Positions 25,772 through 34,782 of a stretch of DNA of 64,000 nt are shown in pieces (position 1 is the first letter of the stretch; each line of letters opens with the position of its first letter). Origin of the DNA: Chlorobium sp. (GTDB lineage: Bacteria > Bacteroidota > Chlorobiia > Chlorobiales > Chlorobiaceae). A program made the position numbers and the translations under genes. The notes under the pieces were generated by a model. That model saw only the letters and a list, made by a program, of their open reading frames with translations. It did no database searches and had not been told where the DNA came from. The stretch covers positions 1 through 64,000 of the forward strand of contig SZXX01000048.1 in assembly GCA_005843825.1 (NCBI GenBank), read 5' to 3'.

Positions 25772-26194
25772 CTGACTCTAAAAAAACGAATCCTTGCGAT
25801 CGACTACGGAACAAAACGCATAGGATTGGCTCAAAGCGATCCTCTCGGACTCTTTGCCCAGCCGGTAGGCACCTTTGACCGGGCAGGATTGTTCAAGATT
25901 CTTGAGGCAATACTTCGAAACGATGATGTTGAAAAAATTATTGTCGGCTACCCGCTCAGCAATACAGGCGAAAAAAATGCCATGACCGGCGTGCTTGACC
26001 GCTTTATTGAGGAGCTTTGTGAGGCCTACCCCCTGATAACGGTTGAAACCGTCAATGAACACCACTCATCGAGGGATGCACAACGAATCCTGGTTGCATC
26101 GGGCACATCCAGAAAGGTGCGGCAGCAAAAAGGGCGGCTCGACAGGGCGGCTGCATGCGTCATCCTTAGCGATTACCTTGAAACCCGTCAATAG
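25772..26194 (+). CDS. ruvX: Holliday junction resolvase-like RuvX/YqgF, non-ATG start
   Basis: RNase H-fold protein involved in 16S rRNA 5'-end processing and suspected Holliday-junction resolution. It has the catalytic Asp in RILAIDYGTKRIGLAQSDP, the Glu in VNEHHSSRDA, and the last acidic residue in KGRLDRAAACVIL. There is no ATG, GTG or TTG between the in-frame stop at 25703 and the TTG at 25826, and that TTG lies after the catalytic Asp. Real initiation must therefore be at a rare codon. CTG 25772 is used here; ATA 25766 is the other candidate. Both follow the purine-rich GAGGGAGAG (25753-25761). About 140 residues, the usual size. Confidence 0.85.
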   Translation: MTLKKRILAIDYGTKRIGLAQSDPLGLFAQPVGTFDRAGLFKILEAILRNDDVEKIIVGYPLSNTGEKNAMTGVLDRFIEELCEAYPLITVETVNEHHSSRDAQRILVASGTSRKVRQQKGRLDRAAACVILSDYLETRQ

Positions 26195-26214
26195 GAAGGG
26201 AGAGAAAAGCTCAT

Positions 26215-26231
26215 TGGACCCCGCTGGTCCA
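26215..26231 (+). terminator. Hairpin after ruvX
   Basis: Perfect 6-bp arms TGGACC and GGTCCA with a 5-nt loop, 20 bp after the ruvX stop. The T-run (CTTTTT) begins 8 nt later, so termination efficiency is uncertain. Confidence 0.45.
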
Positions 26232-26329
26232 TGCTTGACTTTTTCCTTTAGCTTTTCGGAACTGCTTCTTTATCTTTAGGTTCATTGATCTGTAACATCC
26301 TCGCTTAAAATTTTCAGCCCATATTTTTC

Positions 26330-26911
26330 ATGAGTACTTCCGCAATGCTTGACGTTTTTAAAACAACAGGAGCTCTGCTCGAGGGTCATTTCAAGCTGAC
26401 ATCCGGACGCCACAGCAACACCTATTTTCAGTGCGCAAAAGTGCTCCAGTATCCGGAACACCTCACAGCGGTATGCGGCGAAATTGCCAGGCATTTTGCC
26501 GACAAGAATGTTGAAACTGTCATCTCTCCGGCTATCGGCGGGATAGTGGTCGGAACGGAAGTAGGACGCCAGCTCGGAGTAAAAACAATTTTTGCTGAAC
26601 GCAAAGATGGAGTCATGACGATCCGCAGGGGATTCAGCCTTGAACCCGATGAACGGGTGCTTGTAATCGAGGATGTCATAACTACCGGTGGTTCGGTTGC
26701 AGAGGTTATTGAACTCATCAAACGTTCCGGCGCTTCGCTCGTCGGTGTCGGTTCGGTTGTTGACCGCAGTAACGGACGCGTCAGGCTTGCTGATGACCAT
26801 TTTTCAGTACTTTCAATGGAAGTGATAAGCTTCACTCCCGAAGAGTGCCCTCTCTGTAAGAAAGGTGTGACTATTGATGCTCCCGGAAGCCGGGCGAACA
26901 AGCAAAATTGA
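26330..26911 (+). CDS. pyrE: Orotate phosphoribosyltransferase
   Basis: Transfers phosphoribosyl from PRPP to orotate, forming OMP in pyrimidine synthesis. The 193-residue protein has [16 protein letters not shown] near residue 19-34, [18 protein letters not shown] near 65-82, the flexible-loop ERKDG, and the PRPP signature [14 protein letters not shown] near 111-124. The C-terminus [10 protein letters not shown] has two Cys in the style of one OPRTase subgroup. It starts the pyrE-tyrA-nadK run; tyrA begins 6 bp after its stop. Confidence 0.95.
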   Translation: MSTSAMLDVFKTTGALLEGHFKLTSGRHSNTYFQCAKVLQYPEHLTAVCGEIARHFADKNVETVISPAIGGIVVGTEVGRQLGVKTIFAERKDGVMTIRRGFSLEPDERVLVIEDVITTGGSVAEVIELIKRSGASLVGVGSVVDRSNGRVRLADDHFSVLSMEVISFTPEECPLCKKGVTIDAPGSRANKQN

Positions 26912-26916
26912 ACTGC

Positions 26917-27786
26917 ATGACTGAGCATCCACCTATCAGAAGCATTTCGTTTATTGGCCTCGGGTTGATCGGAATGTCACTTTTGAGAGCAATAAAACGC
27001 TCTCCGCTTGCCGTAAAGAGCAATATTCTGTTGCAGGGGTTCGACCCTAACTTTACCGAAAGCGATCGGCAGCGCGTCACTGAGCTTGGTCTTGAACGGT
27101 TTGTTGATGACAAAAAAAAGCTCTACAGCGCTGATCTGATTATTCTTTCAGCTCCGGTTGAAGCTAATATTGCCCTGCTCGAAGAGATAAAACAGCTTGC
27201 ACCACCAACAACGCTTGTCAGCGATGTATCAAGCACAAAGTCCCTTATCGCCCGAAAAGCCTTTGAGCTCGACATTCCCTTTATTGGAATGCACCCTATG
27301 GCAGGTAAGGAGCAGCAAGGGTACCGTGAAAGCCATGAGGAACTGCTGCAGGGACGTCGCATTATCCTCTGCGACGACAAAAGCCTGCTTTCCGGCAAAA
27401 AAGGAATATTTCTCATCGAACTCCTTCGCTCTGCTGGTTGCTCAACACTGTCTATGACCCCTGATGAACATGACCGCATCATAGCAAAAGTCAGTCATCT
27501 GCCCCAGTTGCTTTCGACACTTCTGATGGCTTACTGTGGAGACTCCATCAATAAATCAGGACCGGGGTTCGCCACCATTACCAGACTTGCAGGAAGTTCA
27601 TGGCAGATATGGCGGGATATCATTGCAACCAACAGTGATAACATTGCAGATGAACTCAAGCATTTTTCCGGAGAGCTTGCCCGACTCTCACAAGAGGTAC
27701 GGGAAGGTAACCTTGAACGGCTTGAATCGCGCTTCAGTGATGCCAACCGGCTTTATCAAACCCTCAAAGAGATGGACCAGCAATGA
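26917..27786 (+). CDS. tyrA: Prephenate dehydrogenase
   Basis: Oxidative decarboxylation of prephenate to 4-hydroxyphenylpyruvate (or arogenate to tyrosine). About 289 residues, monofunctional. N-terminal NAD(P) fold with [20 protein letters not shown] near residue 9-28, then VSDVSSTKS near 103, [15 protein letters not shown] near 124-138 (the catalytic His region), and [19 protein letters not shown] near 186-204 (substrate-binding His). No ACT or chorismate mutase domain. The ATG at 26917 was chosen; a TTG 9 bp upstream overlaps pyrE. It overlaps nadK by ATGA. Confidence 0.92.
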   Translation: MTEHPPIRSISFIGLGLIGMSLLRAIKRSPLAVKSNILLQGFDPNFTESDRQRVTELGLERFVDDKKKLYSADLIILSAPVEANIALLEEIKQLAPPTTLVSDVSSTKSLIARKAFELDIPFIGMHPMAGKEQQGYRESHEELLQGRRIILCDDKSLLSGKKGIFLIELLRSAGCSTLSMTPDEHDRIIAKVSHLPQLLSTLLMAYCGDSINKSGPGFATITRLAGSSWQIWRDIIATNSDNIADELKHFSGELARLSQEVREGNLERLESRFSDANRLYQTLKEMDQQ

Positions 27787-28640
27787 AATTTGCAATTATT
27801 GTCAATGTTTCAAGGGAAACAGCGCTGGATCTTGCCCGGAAGCTTGCTTTGTGGTTTAATGAGCGGGACATAGAGTATATCTTTGAAACACAATCAGCAG
27901 AAAAACTGGATACAGAAAACTCTCTTCCTGTTGAGGAGCTCAGCAGGCACTGTGACGCATTCATATCTCTTGGCGGAGATGGCACGCTGCTGTTTACGTC
28001 ACATTACGCCATAACAAAGCCAGTTATAGGAGTCAATGTCGGCTACCTCGGTTTTTTAACGGAGTTTACCCAGGCTGAAATGTTCGGGGCTATCGAAAAA
28101 GTACTTAACGGCACTTACTCAATTCATAATCGATTGCAGCTTGAAGCTTCACTGCCCGTTAACAACGACAGGCAGCGGTTTAAAGCCCTGAATGATGTCG
28201 TCATTGAAAAAGGCACCTATCCACGTATTCCGACATTTGTCATAAAGCTTGATGGTGAACTGCTAAGCTCTTACAGGGCTGACGGTATCATTATTGCTAC
28301 GTCAACAGGCTCAACGGCCTACTCCATGTCTGCCGGCGGTCCGATCATAGCTCCAAAATCAAGCGTTTTCGTCATCACCCCGATATGCCCGCACATGCTG
28401 ACCGTCCGGCCGATCGTTATAAGCGATGACAAAGTTATAGAAATCTCTGTCGATGCCCCTGATGGAGAGTTTCCACTTAACTGTGACGGACATTTCAGAA
28501 AATTTCTTGCCCCACATGAGATCGTCACTGTTAAAAAATCTGCCGAAGTCATCAACCTTGTCGCAAATGAAAGCCGCAATTACTGCGAAGTCCTGCGAAC
28601 AAAACTCTTATGGGGTCGCGAGCATAATTTCGGCATCTAA
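27783..28640 (+). CDS. nadK: NAD kinase
   Basis: Phosphorylates NAD to NADP. The 285-residue protein has the kinase GGDGTLL motif near residue 64-70, [10 protein letters not shown] near 87-96, the conserved NDVVIEKG near 138-145, and [21 protein letters not shown] near 165-185 (the second substrate-binding block). It starts inside tyrA (ATGA overlap), so nadK is coupled to aromatic-amino-acid and pyrimidine genes. Family and length are unambiguous. Confidence 0.95.
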   Translation: MKFAIIVNVSRETALDLARKLALWFNERDIEYIFETQSAEKLDTENSLPVEELSRHCDAFISLGGDGTLLFTSHYAITKPVIGVNVGYLGFLTEFTQAEMFGAIEKVLNGTYSIHNRLQLEASLPVNNDRQRFKALNDVVIEKGTYPRIPTFVIKLDGELLSSYRADGIIIATSTGSTAYSMSAGGPIIAPKSSVFVITPICPHMLTVRPIVISDDKVIEISVDAPDGEFPLNCDGHFRKFLAPHEIVTVKKSAEVINLVANESRNYCEVLRTKLLWGREHNFGI

Positions 28641-28685
28641 AACCAGCCGATTATTTTTTCCCAACGAATCAGGCTGAACATCTTC

Positions 28686-30167
28686 ATGAGTAACCGTATC
28701 TCTTCCGACGCACTCCACAAAGTGCTGGGCATTCCTCTTGATACTCCTCTGTGCATCGATGAAATGTGCAAACGTCTCAAACCGGTCATCTACCCGCCCC
28801 CCGTTCTATCGGATCGACTGGAGCGGTTTTGCCATGCCCTTGTCAATGCCATGGAATCACTTGGCATAAAAGTTCTTTCAGAAAATGAGGCCTCCGGAAA
28901 CGACAGACGATTTGCTCAGGGAACTGTTATCTTTGCTCCGGGTTATTTCCCTGATAACCTGCTTGCCATCAACCGGGTCGCAACGCTCTACAACAATATC
29001 ATTGTCGGTATTTACGACGAACCCTCGCCGATAAACACCAACGCTCTGCCTCAAGAACGCCTTGATGCCATTGTCGGCAGACTCGCCCGCGACATGGTCC
29101 ATATCCTGATATTTGTTACTGACCATTCATGGACAATCTGCACCATGAATGGTGGCGTCGTGACCTTCAACTCGCTTTATCCTTGTAAAGAGGACGTTTT
29201 TTCCACACTGGTGCCAAAGCTCACGGCACAGGTTGTCCCGCCCAGACCTGAAGACCTTGACATAGAACATGGAACACTGAAGACCGGGACTCCGGAGTTT
29301 GAAGCTGTTGCCGAAGATTTTCTGCAGTGCAGCGCCCTATGGAGCAATAATGCATCCCTTGTAACCCATACATCGACAGCAGGACTTCAGTACCGGAGCG
29401 ATTTTTACAAACGGATTGTGGCACGATATCTCGATCAGCGAAGCGGCATGAGCTACGGATTCTTCGCCCGCCAGCTTCCTGTTGCCGTGAAGCCCGCGGT
29501 CTATTCCGGCAGTAATAACCCGATAGCGTATAACCATGAAGAGATAGAGAGAAGAGTGGCGATCAGGGTTCAGGGAACAACTCTCCTCGTTCACGTGCCG
29601 GACATCAGTGTCATCACAACAAGATCAGGGTGCAGAAAAAACAGTCTTGATCCGAAAAAAGATCTTGTGGAAATAGGGCTTATCCAAGGGCAGGATCGAG
29701 GGAGAATCTACCTTAAGACCCCTGAAGGATGTTCCGCCGCTGATATCGCCAAGCCATCCTTCGATACCTTGACAATTCTGGCACATGCACTTGGTAATGC
29801 CTTGACCGCAAGTATACTGATGACAATGAGACCTGAAGCCGGCTTCCCTTTGCATCTTGCCGGGAATGGAGCCTCCATCACCCACTGGCATGACTATCCG
29901 CAAAGCGAACTGCTTCCCGAAGGCTATTTTCTGCACGGTGAAGAGAATCCTCCTGTATCCTGTTCAACACCGCAATCAGCAGTATACAGCCTTCGCGGCA
30001 AAATTGAGGCACTTGAAAAAGCGCTTGAGCGTGGTGCTGAGTACAGGGGGGATGTACATGTTGAGCCGAATCACGGTACAAATATTGTCGGCATGCTTTC
30101 ACTTGCAGAAACAGCGGAACTCCTGAACCCTCTTCTTCTCCCTGAGTTTATTCCGGAAGAACAGTAA
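28686..30167 (+). CDS. Unrecognised 493-residue soluble protein
   Basis: I do not recognise this protein. It has no signal peptide, membrane segment or coiled coil beyond a short Leu/Lys helix near residue 435-450 (LRGKIEALEKALERG). Cysteines are spread (C23, C29, later singles) and not in zinc pairs. Notable segments: IVGIYDEPSPINTN, ILIFVTDHSWTICTMNGG, a histidine-rich GNGASITHWHDYP near residue 395-407, and a second His/Asn segment VEPNHGTNIVG near 460-470. It follows nadK by 45 bp on the same strand and is convergent with kdsC. It may belong to a Chlorobi-restricted family; no function is proposed. Confidence 0.7.
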   Translation: MSNRISSDALHKVLGIPLDTPLCIDEMCKRLKPVIYPPPVLSDRLERFCHALVNAMESLGIKVLSENEASGNDRRFAQGTVIFAPGYFPDNLLAINRVATLYNNIIVGIYDEPSPINTNALPQERLDAIVGRLARDMVHILIFVTDHSWTICTMNGGVVTFNSLYPCKEDVFSTLVPKLTAQVVPPRPEDLDIEHGTLKTGTPEFEAVAEDFLQCSALWSNNASLVTHTSTAGLQYRSDFYKRIVARYLDQRSGMSYGFFARQLPVAVKPAVYSGSNNPIAYNHEEIERRVAIRVQGTTLLVHVPDISVITTRSGCRKNSLDPKKDLVEIGLIQGQDRGRIYLKTPEGCSAADIAKPSFDTLTILAHALGNALTASILMTMRPEAGFPLHLAGNGASITHWHDYPQSELLPEGYFLHGEENPPVSCSTPQSAVYSLRGKIEALEKALERGAEYRGDVHVEPNHGTNIVGMLSLAETAELLNPLLLPEFIPEEQ

Positions 30168-30190
30168 AATCCTGCGGGAACTCCCCGTGT

Positions 30191-30766
30191 TTATTCCTCA
30201 GGGTCTGGACGCTCTATGTATGGCCATTTATCCTGATGAGTAAGAATAATCTCGACAATCTCCCTCACACAACCCTTTCCGCCTTCATACCCTGCGATAT
30301 AACCGACCCGGTTTCTGAGATAATCAGCCCCGTCAATAGGGGTAACCGGCAAGCCTGCTTTTGCAAGCACTTCAATATCGCCGATATCGTCGCCGATATA
30401 GGCACACTCGTTGTCAGAAAGATCATGAAGATGCCGAAAAGCCTCATAGGCATCAAGCAGATTACCACCACTGAGGTAGAGATCCTGAACACCAAGCTCT
30501 TCAAGCAGGGGACGATAAGCTTCCGTATCTCTCTCTGAAACAACAGCGATATGCAACCCCTGTTTACGCGCCTCCCTTATGGCCACGGCATCCCTGACAG
30601 AGAGTGAACAAATTTCCGACCCGGTGCTGTCAAACGTAATCCTGCCGCCATTGAGCACGCCATCAACCGGAAAAATAAGCGCCCTGACCTCTTTAAGCGC
30701 CTGTTCTATCCTCGAAGAGGGATCTGCCTGTGAAGGCTGCATTCCAAAATATTGAAAACCGGACAA
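30191..30766 (-). CDS. kdsC: KdsC-like HAD protein lacking catalytic residues
   Basis: 191 residues with the length and layout of Kdo 8-phosphate phosphatase (KdsC/YrbI): LIFPVDGVLNGG near 30-41, LSVRDAVAIREARKQG near 55-70, VVSERD near 75-80, LGVQDLYLSGGN near 91-102, YIGDDIGDIEVL near 123-134 and GKGCVREIVEIIL at the end. The first HAD motif should read DxDG with a nucleophilic Asp; here it is P33-V-D35-G. The motif III lysine (usually NKL) reads GNLL, and RDG reads RDA. Only the metal-binding GDD is normal. The protein may be a non-catalytic relic or regulator of KdsA, encoded 12 bp upstream; the fold assignment is firm, the activity doubtful. Confidence 0.85.
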   Translation of the reverse strand: MSGFQYFGMQPSQADPSSRIEQALKEVRALIFPVDGVLNGGRITFDSTGSEICSLSVRDAVAIREARKQGLHIAVVSERDTEAYRPLLEELGVQDLYLSGGNLLDAYEAFRHLHDLSDNECAYIGDDIGDIEVLAKAGLPVTPIDGADYLRNRVGYIAGYEGGKGCVREIVEIILTHQDKWPYIERPDPEE

Positions 30767-30778
30767 TAGAGTACATGT

Positions 30779-31609
30779 TTATAGTGAATGAAGAGTGTGC
30801 ACGCACCGGTAGAGGTGGAGCAGCTGTTTGACAATCAACCCGAAATCAGCGAGAGCTATCTGAGTGGCCGCATCCGAGAGTGCTTTAGATGGATCAGGAT
30901 GGATCTCAAAAAACAAACCATTCACACCTACAGCAACCGCTGCCCTGGCCAGAGGCATTACATAGTGTCGCTCACCTCCGGAAACGCCCTGGCCGGCTGA
31001 AGGAAGCTGAAGACTGTGAGTGGCATCATAAAGCACCGGATATCCTGAATCCGCCATTTTGGCAAGCCCCCTGAAATCAACAACAAGATTGTGGTAGCCG
31101 AAGCTTGACCCCCTTTCTGTGAGCATAACCCGCTTGTTTCCTGTCGTTGCAACCTTGGCCGCCGCAAGCGCCATATCTTCAGGAGCCATAAACTGACCTT
31201 TCTTGATGTTGACGGCAAGGCCGCTCTCTCCGGCAGCAACCAGAAGCTCCGTCTGACGACAGAGAAATGCCGGTATCTGCAGCACATCAACATAACGGCG
31301 AGCAAGAGTAACATCCTTTGTTTCATGCACATCGGTAATAACCGGCATTCCATAGCTCTGGCGAATCTCGGCAAGTACTTCAAGTGCCTCAATGTCTCCG
31401 ATACCGGTAAATGAAGATGCTGAAGAACGGTTGGCTTTGCGGTAGGACCCCTTGAAAATAAATCGAATTCCTTCACTCCGGCTTATGCGCTGCAACTCTT
31501 CCGCCGTCTCTATAGCCATAGCCCGGCTTTCAATCACACATGGCCCGGCAATAAAAAGCGGGCTGTTGTCATCAGGAACTGACAGTGAACCGATTGAGAA
31601 CTTTTGCAC
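30779..31609 (-). CDS. kdsA: Kdo-8-phosphate synthase
   Basis: Condenses phosphoenolpyruvate with arabinose 5-phosphate to Kdo 8-phosphate for LPS inner core. 276 residues. Seen: IAGPCVIES near residue 19-27, [11 protein letters not shown] near 54-64, [31 protein letters not shown] near 111-123, [13 protein letters not shown] near 135-147. The Cys in AGPCVIES marks the metal-dependent class II enzymes (the metal-independent class has Asn). First gene of a kdsA-kdsC pair, divergent from the short clpB. The presence of Kdo genes points to an LPS-bearing outer membrane. Confidence 0.95.
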   Translation of the reverse strand: MQKFSIGSLSVPDDNSPLFIAGPCVIESRAMAIETAEELQRISRSEGIRFIFKGSYRKANRSSASSFTGIGDIEALEVLAEIRQSYGMPVITDVHETKDVTLARRYVDVLQIPAFLCRQTELLVAAGESGLAVNIKKGQFMAPEDMALAAAKVATTGNKRVMLTERGSSFGYHNLVVDFRGLAKMADSGYPVLYDATHSLQLPSAGQGVSGGERHYVMPLARAAVAVGVNGLFFEIHPDPSKALSDAATQIALADFGLIVKQLLHLYRCVHTLHSL

Positions 31610-31729
31610 GTTGGTATCTGTTACTCTTTTATAAGGTAAAGTATTTGCCGATGATGACTTTTAAGTCGATAAGCGTTAAATTTACAACAATATTTCTTAT
31701 TCACACTCCGAATCAAACCCAAAATAAGC

Positions 31730-33061
31730 ATGAGCACCGCTGACACGAAACATCGGTTGGATGAGATAGAAAAACAGCTTGCAAATCTTGTCGAAGAACA
31801 GACTGTAATCAAAGCAAAATGGGACAGCGAAAAACAGCTGATTCAATCTTCACGAAGCCTCAAATCACAGATTGAAGAACTTCGGGTTCAAGCTGAAGAG
31901 TTTGAACGCCAAGGCGACTATGGCAAGGTAGCTGAAATCCGTTATGGAAAAACTGTTGCAATTGAACGTGAACTGGAAGAAAACCGCCTGAAAATTGAGG
32001 AGAAAAAAGCTTCGGGCGATTTAATCATGAAAGAAGAGATTGACGCCGAGGACATTGCTGATATCGTCTCTAAATGGACCGGCATACCACTCAGCAAGAT
32101 GCTTCAGTCAGAACGTCAGAAGCTTCTGCTTATAGAGGATGAACTGCATAAACGGGTAATAGGGCAGGAAGAGGCTGTCAGCGCAGTCAGTGAAGCTGTC
32201 AAGCGATCACGGGCAGGTATGGGCGACGACAAACGCCCGATAGGATCTTTTATTTTTCTTGGCCCGACCGGCGTTGGGAAAACCGAGCTGGCCCGCACTC
32301 TGGCTGACTATCTTTTTGATGACGAAGACGCCATGATCCGCATCGACATGAGCGAATACATGGAAGCGCACACTGTCAGTCGTCTGGTTGGTGCGCCTCC
32401 AGGCTATGTCGGCTATGAAGAGGGTGGACAGCTTACCGAAGCAGTAAGGCGTAAACCTTTTTCTGTTGTACTGCTCGATGAAATCGAAAAAGCTCACCCT
32501 GATGTCTTCAATATTCTCCTTCAGATACTTGATGACGGCCGCCTGACCGACAGCAAAGGCCGTACGGTGAACTTCAAAAACACCATCATCATCATGACCA
32601 GCAACATCGGAGCCCAGCTCATTCAGTCTGAAATGGAAAAAATGGGAAAACTGGATGGAATGACACGTGACAACGTACTTTCCGGTCTTCAGGAAAAACT
32701 TTTCCAGCTTCTGAAGCAGCAGGTTCGACCCGAGTTCCTTAACAGGATTGATGAAGTGATTCTCTTTACACCGCTTACAAGAGAAGACCTTAAAAAAATT
32801 GTACTTATTCAGTTCGACCATATCAAGGCAACAGCAATGCGCCAGCGTATCAGCCTTATCATTTCTGACGCTGCCATTGCATGGCTCTCCGATGCCGGTT
32901 TTGATCCTGCCTTCGGAGCACGTCCACTTAAGCGGGTAATGCAGCGTAAAATCACAAACAGGATTTCGGAGCTCATTCTTTCCGGAGCGGTCAAGGAAGG
33001 GGAGTCAGTTACCATCGATATGGCTGGTGGCGAAATCACTGTCGTCAAGAGTGCTGCATAA
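31730..33061 (+). CDS. clpB: Half-length ClpB: middle coil plus second AAA+ domain
   Basis: 443 residues, against about 860 for ClpB. It begins inside the middle domain: residues 1-95 are coiled-coil ([17 protein letters not shown], with a preserved [13 protein letters not shown]). NBD2 follows: [10 protein letters not shown] near 115-124, Walker A GPTGVGKT at 178-185, pore loop GYVGYEEGG, Walker [14 protein letters not shown], sensor TSNIG, Arg finger [11 protein letters not shown] and sensor 2 GARPLKR. The N domain and NBD1 are absent and the 120 bp upstream hold no remnant, so it is a standing gene. ClpB needs both rings and DnaK to disaggregate proteins; this shorter form might form its own ring or mix with full ClpB. 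Short ClpB paralogues may be usual in Chlorobi; I could not check. Confidence 0.93.
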   Translation: MSTADTKHRLDEIEKQLANLVEEQTVIKAKWDSEKQLIQSSRSLKSQIEELRVQAEEFERQGDYGKVAEIRYGKTVAIERELEENRLKIEEKKASGDLIMKEEIDAEDIADIVSKWTGIPLSKMLQSERQKLLLIEDELHKRVIGQEEAVSAVSEAVKRSRAGMGDDKRPIGSFIFLGPTGVGKTELARTLADYLFDDEDAMIRIDMSEYMEAHTVSRLVGAPPGYVGYEEGGQLTEAVRRKPFSVVLLDEIEKAHPDVFNILLQILDDGRLTDSKGRTVNFKNTIIIMTSNIGAQLIQSEMEKMGKLDGMTRDNVLSGLQEKLFQLLKQQVRPEFLNRIDEVILFTPLTREDLKKIVLIQFDHIKATAMRQRISLIISDAAIAWLSDAGFDPAFGARPLKRVMQRKITNRISELILSGAVKEGESVTIDMAGGEITVVKSAA

Positions 33062-33079
33062 GCTCTTTCTTTTAAGTAT

Positions 33080-33123
33080 ATTCAATACAGGCTCCTGACC
33101 CAGAGGCAACGCCTGTATTGAAT
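33080..33123 (+). terminator. Long inverted repeat after short clpB
   Basis: Perfect 13-bp arms (ATTCAATACAGGC at 33080-33092, complement at 33111-33123) with an 18-nt loop, between the clpB stop and the hexosaminidase start. No T-run follows (TGATAATCTTT). It may be a terminator, an RNA processing site or a protein-binding dyad. Confidence 0.55.
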
Positions 33124-33162
33124 TGATAATCTTTACCCCGGAGCAGCGCAACGTTTTCGACC

Positions 33163-34287
33163 ATGATCAATAATTCACTGATAGCAGCCTGCCTGTTCTT
33201 ATTCTTGTCTTTTCCCCTCCCCGCTTTTGCAGCACAACCGCCTGACAGCCTCTCCATTAAAATCGGCCAGATGCTGATGATCGGCTTCAGGGGAATAAGC
33301 GTTGAGAGTTCTCCGGACATTGCTGCCGATATCACTCAGCGTCGGATTGGAGGAGTTGTTCTGTTTGACTATGACGTGCCGGCCCGCTCCCCTTCAAGAA
33401 ACATCACTTCTCCTGAGCAGCTTTCCAGTCTTACACTTGAATTACAGAAGCTTTCTAAGATCCCCCTTTTTATCGCCATAGACCAGGAAGGAGGGAAGGT
33501 TAACCGGCTCAAACAATCCAGAGGATTTCCCGCAACTGTTTCCGCAGAATATCTTGGCCGGCTCAATAATCCCGACAGCACAACTGCTGCTGCCCTGCAG
33601 ACGGCCCGGACACTGAAAGCCATGCATATAACTATGAATCTTGCTCCGGTAGCCGATCTGAATGCCAACCCTGACAATCCCGTTATCGGTAAACTCGGAA
33701 GAAGCTTTTCGTCCAATCCGGCAAAGGTGACGAGCAACCTTGAACTGACTGTCAGCGCGTACCATAACGAAGGCATTATTGCCACTCTGAAACATTTCCC
33801 CGGACACGGCAGCTCAACGACCGATACCCACCGTGATTTCACAGACATAACGGCAAGCTGGTCGGAGCAGGAGCTGGAGCCTTACCGCCTTCTTATTGGT
33901 TCGGGGTACAACGATGCCATAATGACCGCCCATGTCTTCAATGGAAAACTCGACCCGCTCTACCCGGCAACACTCTCAAAAACGACACTCACTGATCTGC
34001 TGCGCAGCAAACTCGGCTTTAAGGGTATCATCGTAAGCGATGACATGCAGATGAAAGCCATAGCAGAGCATTACGGTCTCGAAACCGCTATCCGTCTTGC
34101 AATTGAGGCAGGAGTCGATATACTGCTCTTTGGAAATAACACCTCCTATGACCCGGCCATTGCATTAACAGCAACGGATATTATCAACTCGCTGATTCAA
34201 CAGAAAATCATTACTCCAGAGCGCATCGACCAGTCATATCGAAGAATCCTGACACTCAAAAACCGTTATCACTCAGAGAACCGATGA
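33163..34287 (+). CDS. nagZ: Exported GH3 beta-N-acetylhexosaminidase (NagZ-like)
   Basis: 374-residue glycoside hydrolase family 3 enzyme that removes GlcNAc from muropeptides or chitin-type oligosaccharides. Residues 1-24 are a signal peptide (LIAACLFLFLSFPLPAFA), so the enzyme is exported, unlike the cytoplasmic E. coli NagZ. The mature protein has IDQEGGKVNRL near residue 107-117, NLAPVADLN near 160, the GH3 NagZ signature KHFPGHGSSTTDTH near 210-223 carrying the catalytic Asp-His dyad, and the nucleophile in IIVSDDMQMKAI near 285-296. It overlaps sixA by ATGA. Confidence 0.9.
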   Translation: MINNSLIAACLFLFLSFPLPAFAAQPPDSLSIKIGQMLMIGFRGISVESSPDIAADITQRRIGGVVLFDYDVPARSPSRNITSPEQLSSLTLELQKLSKIPLFIAIDQEGGKVNRLKQSRGFPATVSAEYLGRLNNPDSTTAAALQTARTLKAMHITMNLAPVADLNANPDNPVIGKLGRSFSSNPAKVTSNLELTVSAYHNEGIIATLKHFPGHGSSTTDTHRDFTDITASWSEQELEPYRLLIGSGYNDAIMTAHVFNGKLDPLYPATLSKTTLTDLLRSKLGFKGIIVSDDMQMKAIAEHYGLETAIRLAIEAGVDILLFGNNTSYDPAIALTATDIINSLIQQKIITPERIDQSYRRILTLKNRYHSENR

Positions 34288-34778
34288 AAACCCTCTACCT
34301 TGTCCGTCATGCCAAATCAGACTGGGGAAATGCCCATACGGGGGATTTCCAGAGGACGCTGAACCATCGAGGCCTGAAAGCAGCCCCATACATGGCTGCC
34401 CTGCTGAAAGAAAAGAAGGTAATCCCGGAGCTGGTTATTTCAAGTCCGGCAAACAGGGCTCTCACCACAGCAGAGTTTTTTTGCGAAATCCTTGGCTACC
34501 CGAAAGAGCTGATTCAGCAGCGGATGGAAATATACGAGGGAGGAGCCGGCCAGCTTCTGAAGATCGTTCAACAGATCAACGACAACTGCAAAACTGCACT
34601 GCTCTTTGGTCACAACCCGACAATGACAGATTTTTCAAACCTGCTTGCCGGACACCACATCGACAGCCTTGTCACATGCGGCGTTGTCCGTATTGATATG
34701 GAGATTAAGTCATGGAAGGATGCAGCGCCCGGTTCAGGAAACTTCATCTGGTACGAATTCCCAAAAAAACACCAGTAA
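34284..34778 (+). CDS. sixA: SixA-type histidine phosphatase
   Basis: 164-residue phosphoglycerate-mutase-like phosphatase. The N-terminal LYLVRHAKSDWGN (RHG-type, phospho-accepting His9) and the second His in LLFGHNPTMTDF near residue 110-120 define the active site. The usual RHG glycine is Ala, as in SixA. SixA removes phosphate from histidines of HPt domains, for example in phosphotransfer signalling; the partner here is unknown. It is coupled to the hexosaminidase gene by ATGA overlap and is convergent with gpsA (4 bp between stops). Confidence 0.88.
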   Translation: MKTLYLVRHAKSDWGNAHTGDFQRTLNHRGLKAAPYMAALLKEKKVIPELVISSPANRALTTAEFFCEILGYPKELIQQRMEIYEGGAGQLLKIVQQINDNCKTALLFGHNPTMTDFSNLLAGHHIDSLVTCGVVRIDMEIKSWKDAAPGSGNFIWYEFPKKHQ

Positions 34779-34782
34779 GCGG

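Noticed and set aside
31610-31729. Possible frameshifted remainder of full-length clpB upstream of the short gene
   Set aside because: Only 120 bp separate it from kdsA and none of the three frames shows NBD1 sequence.
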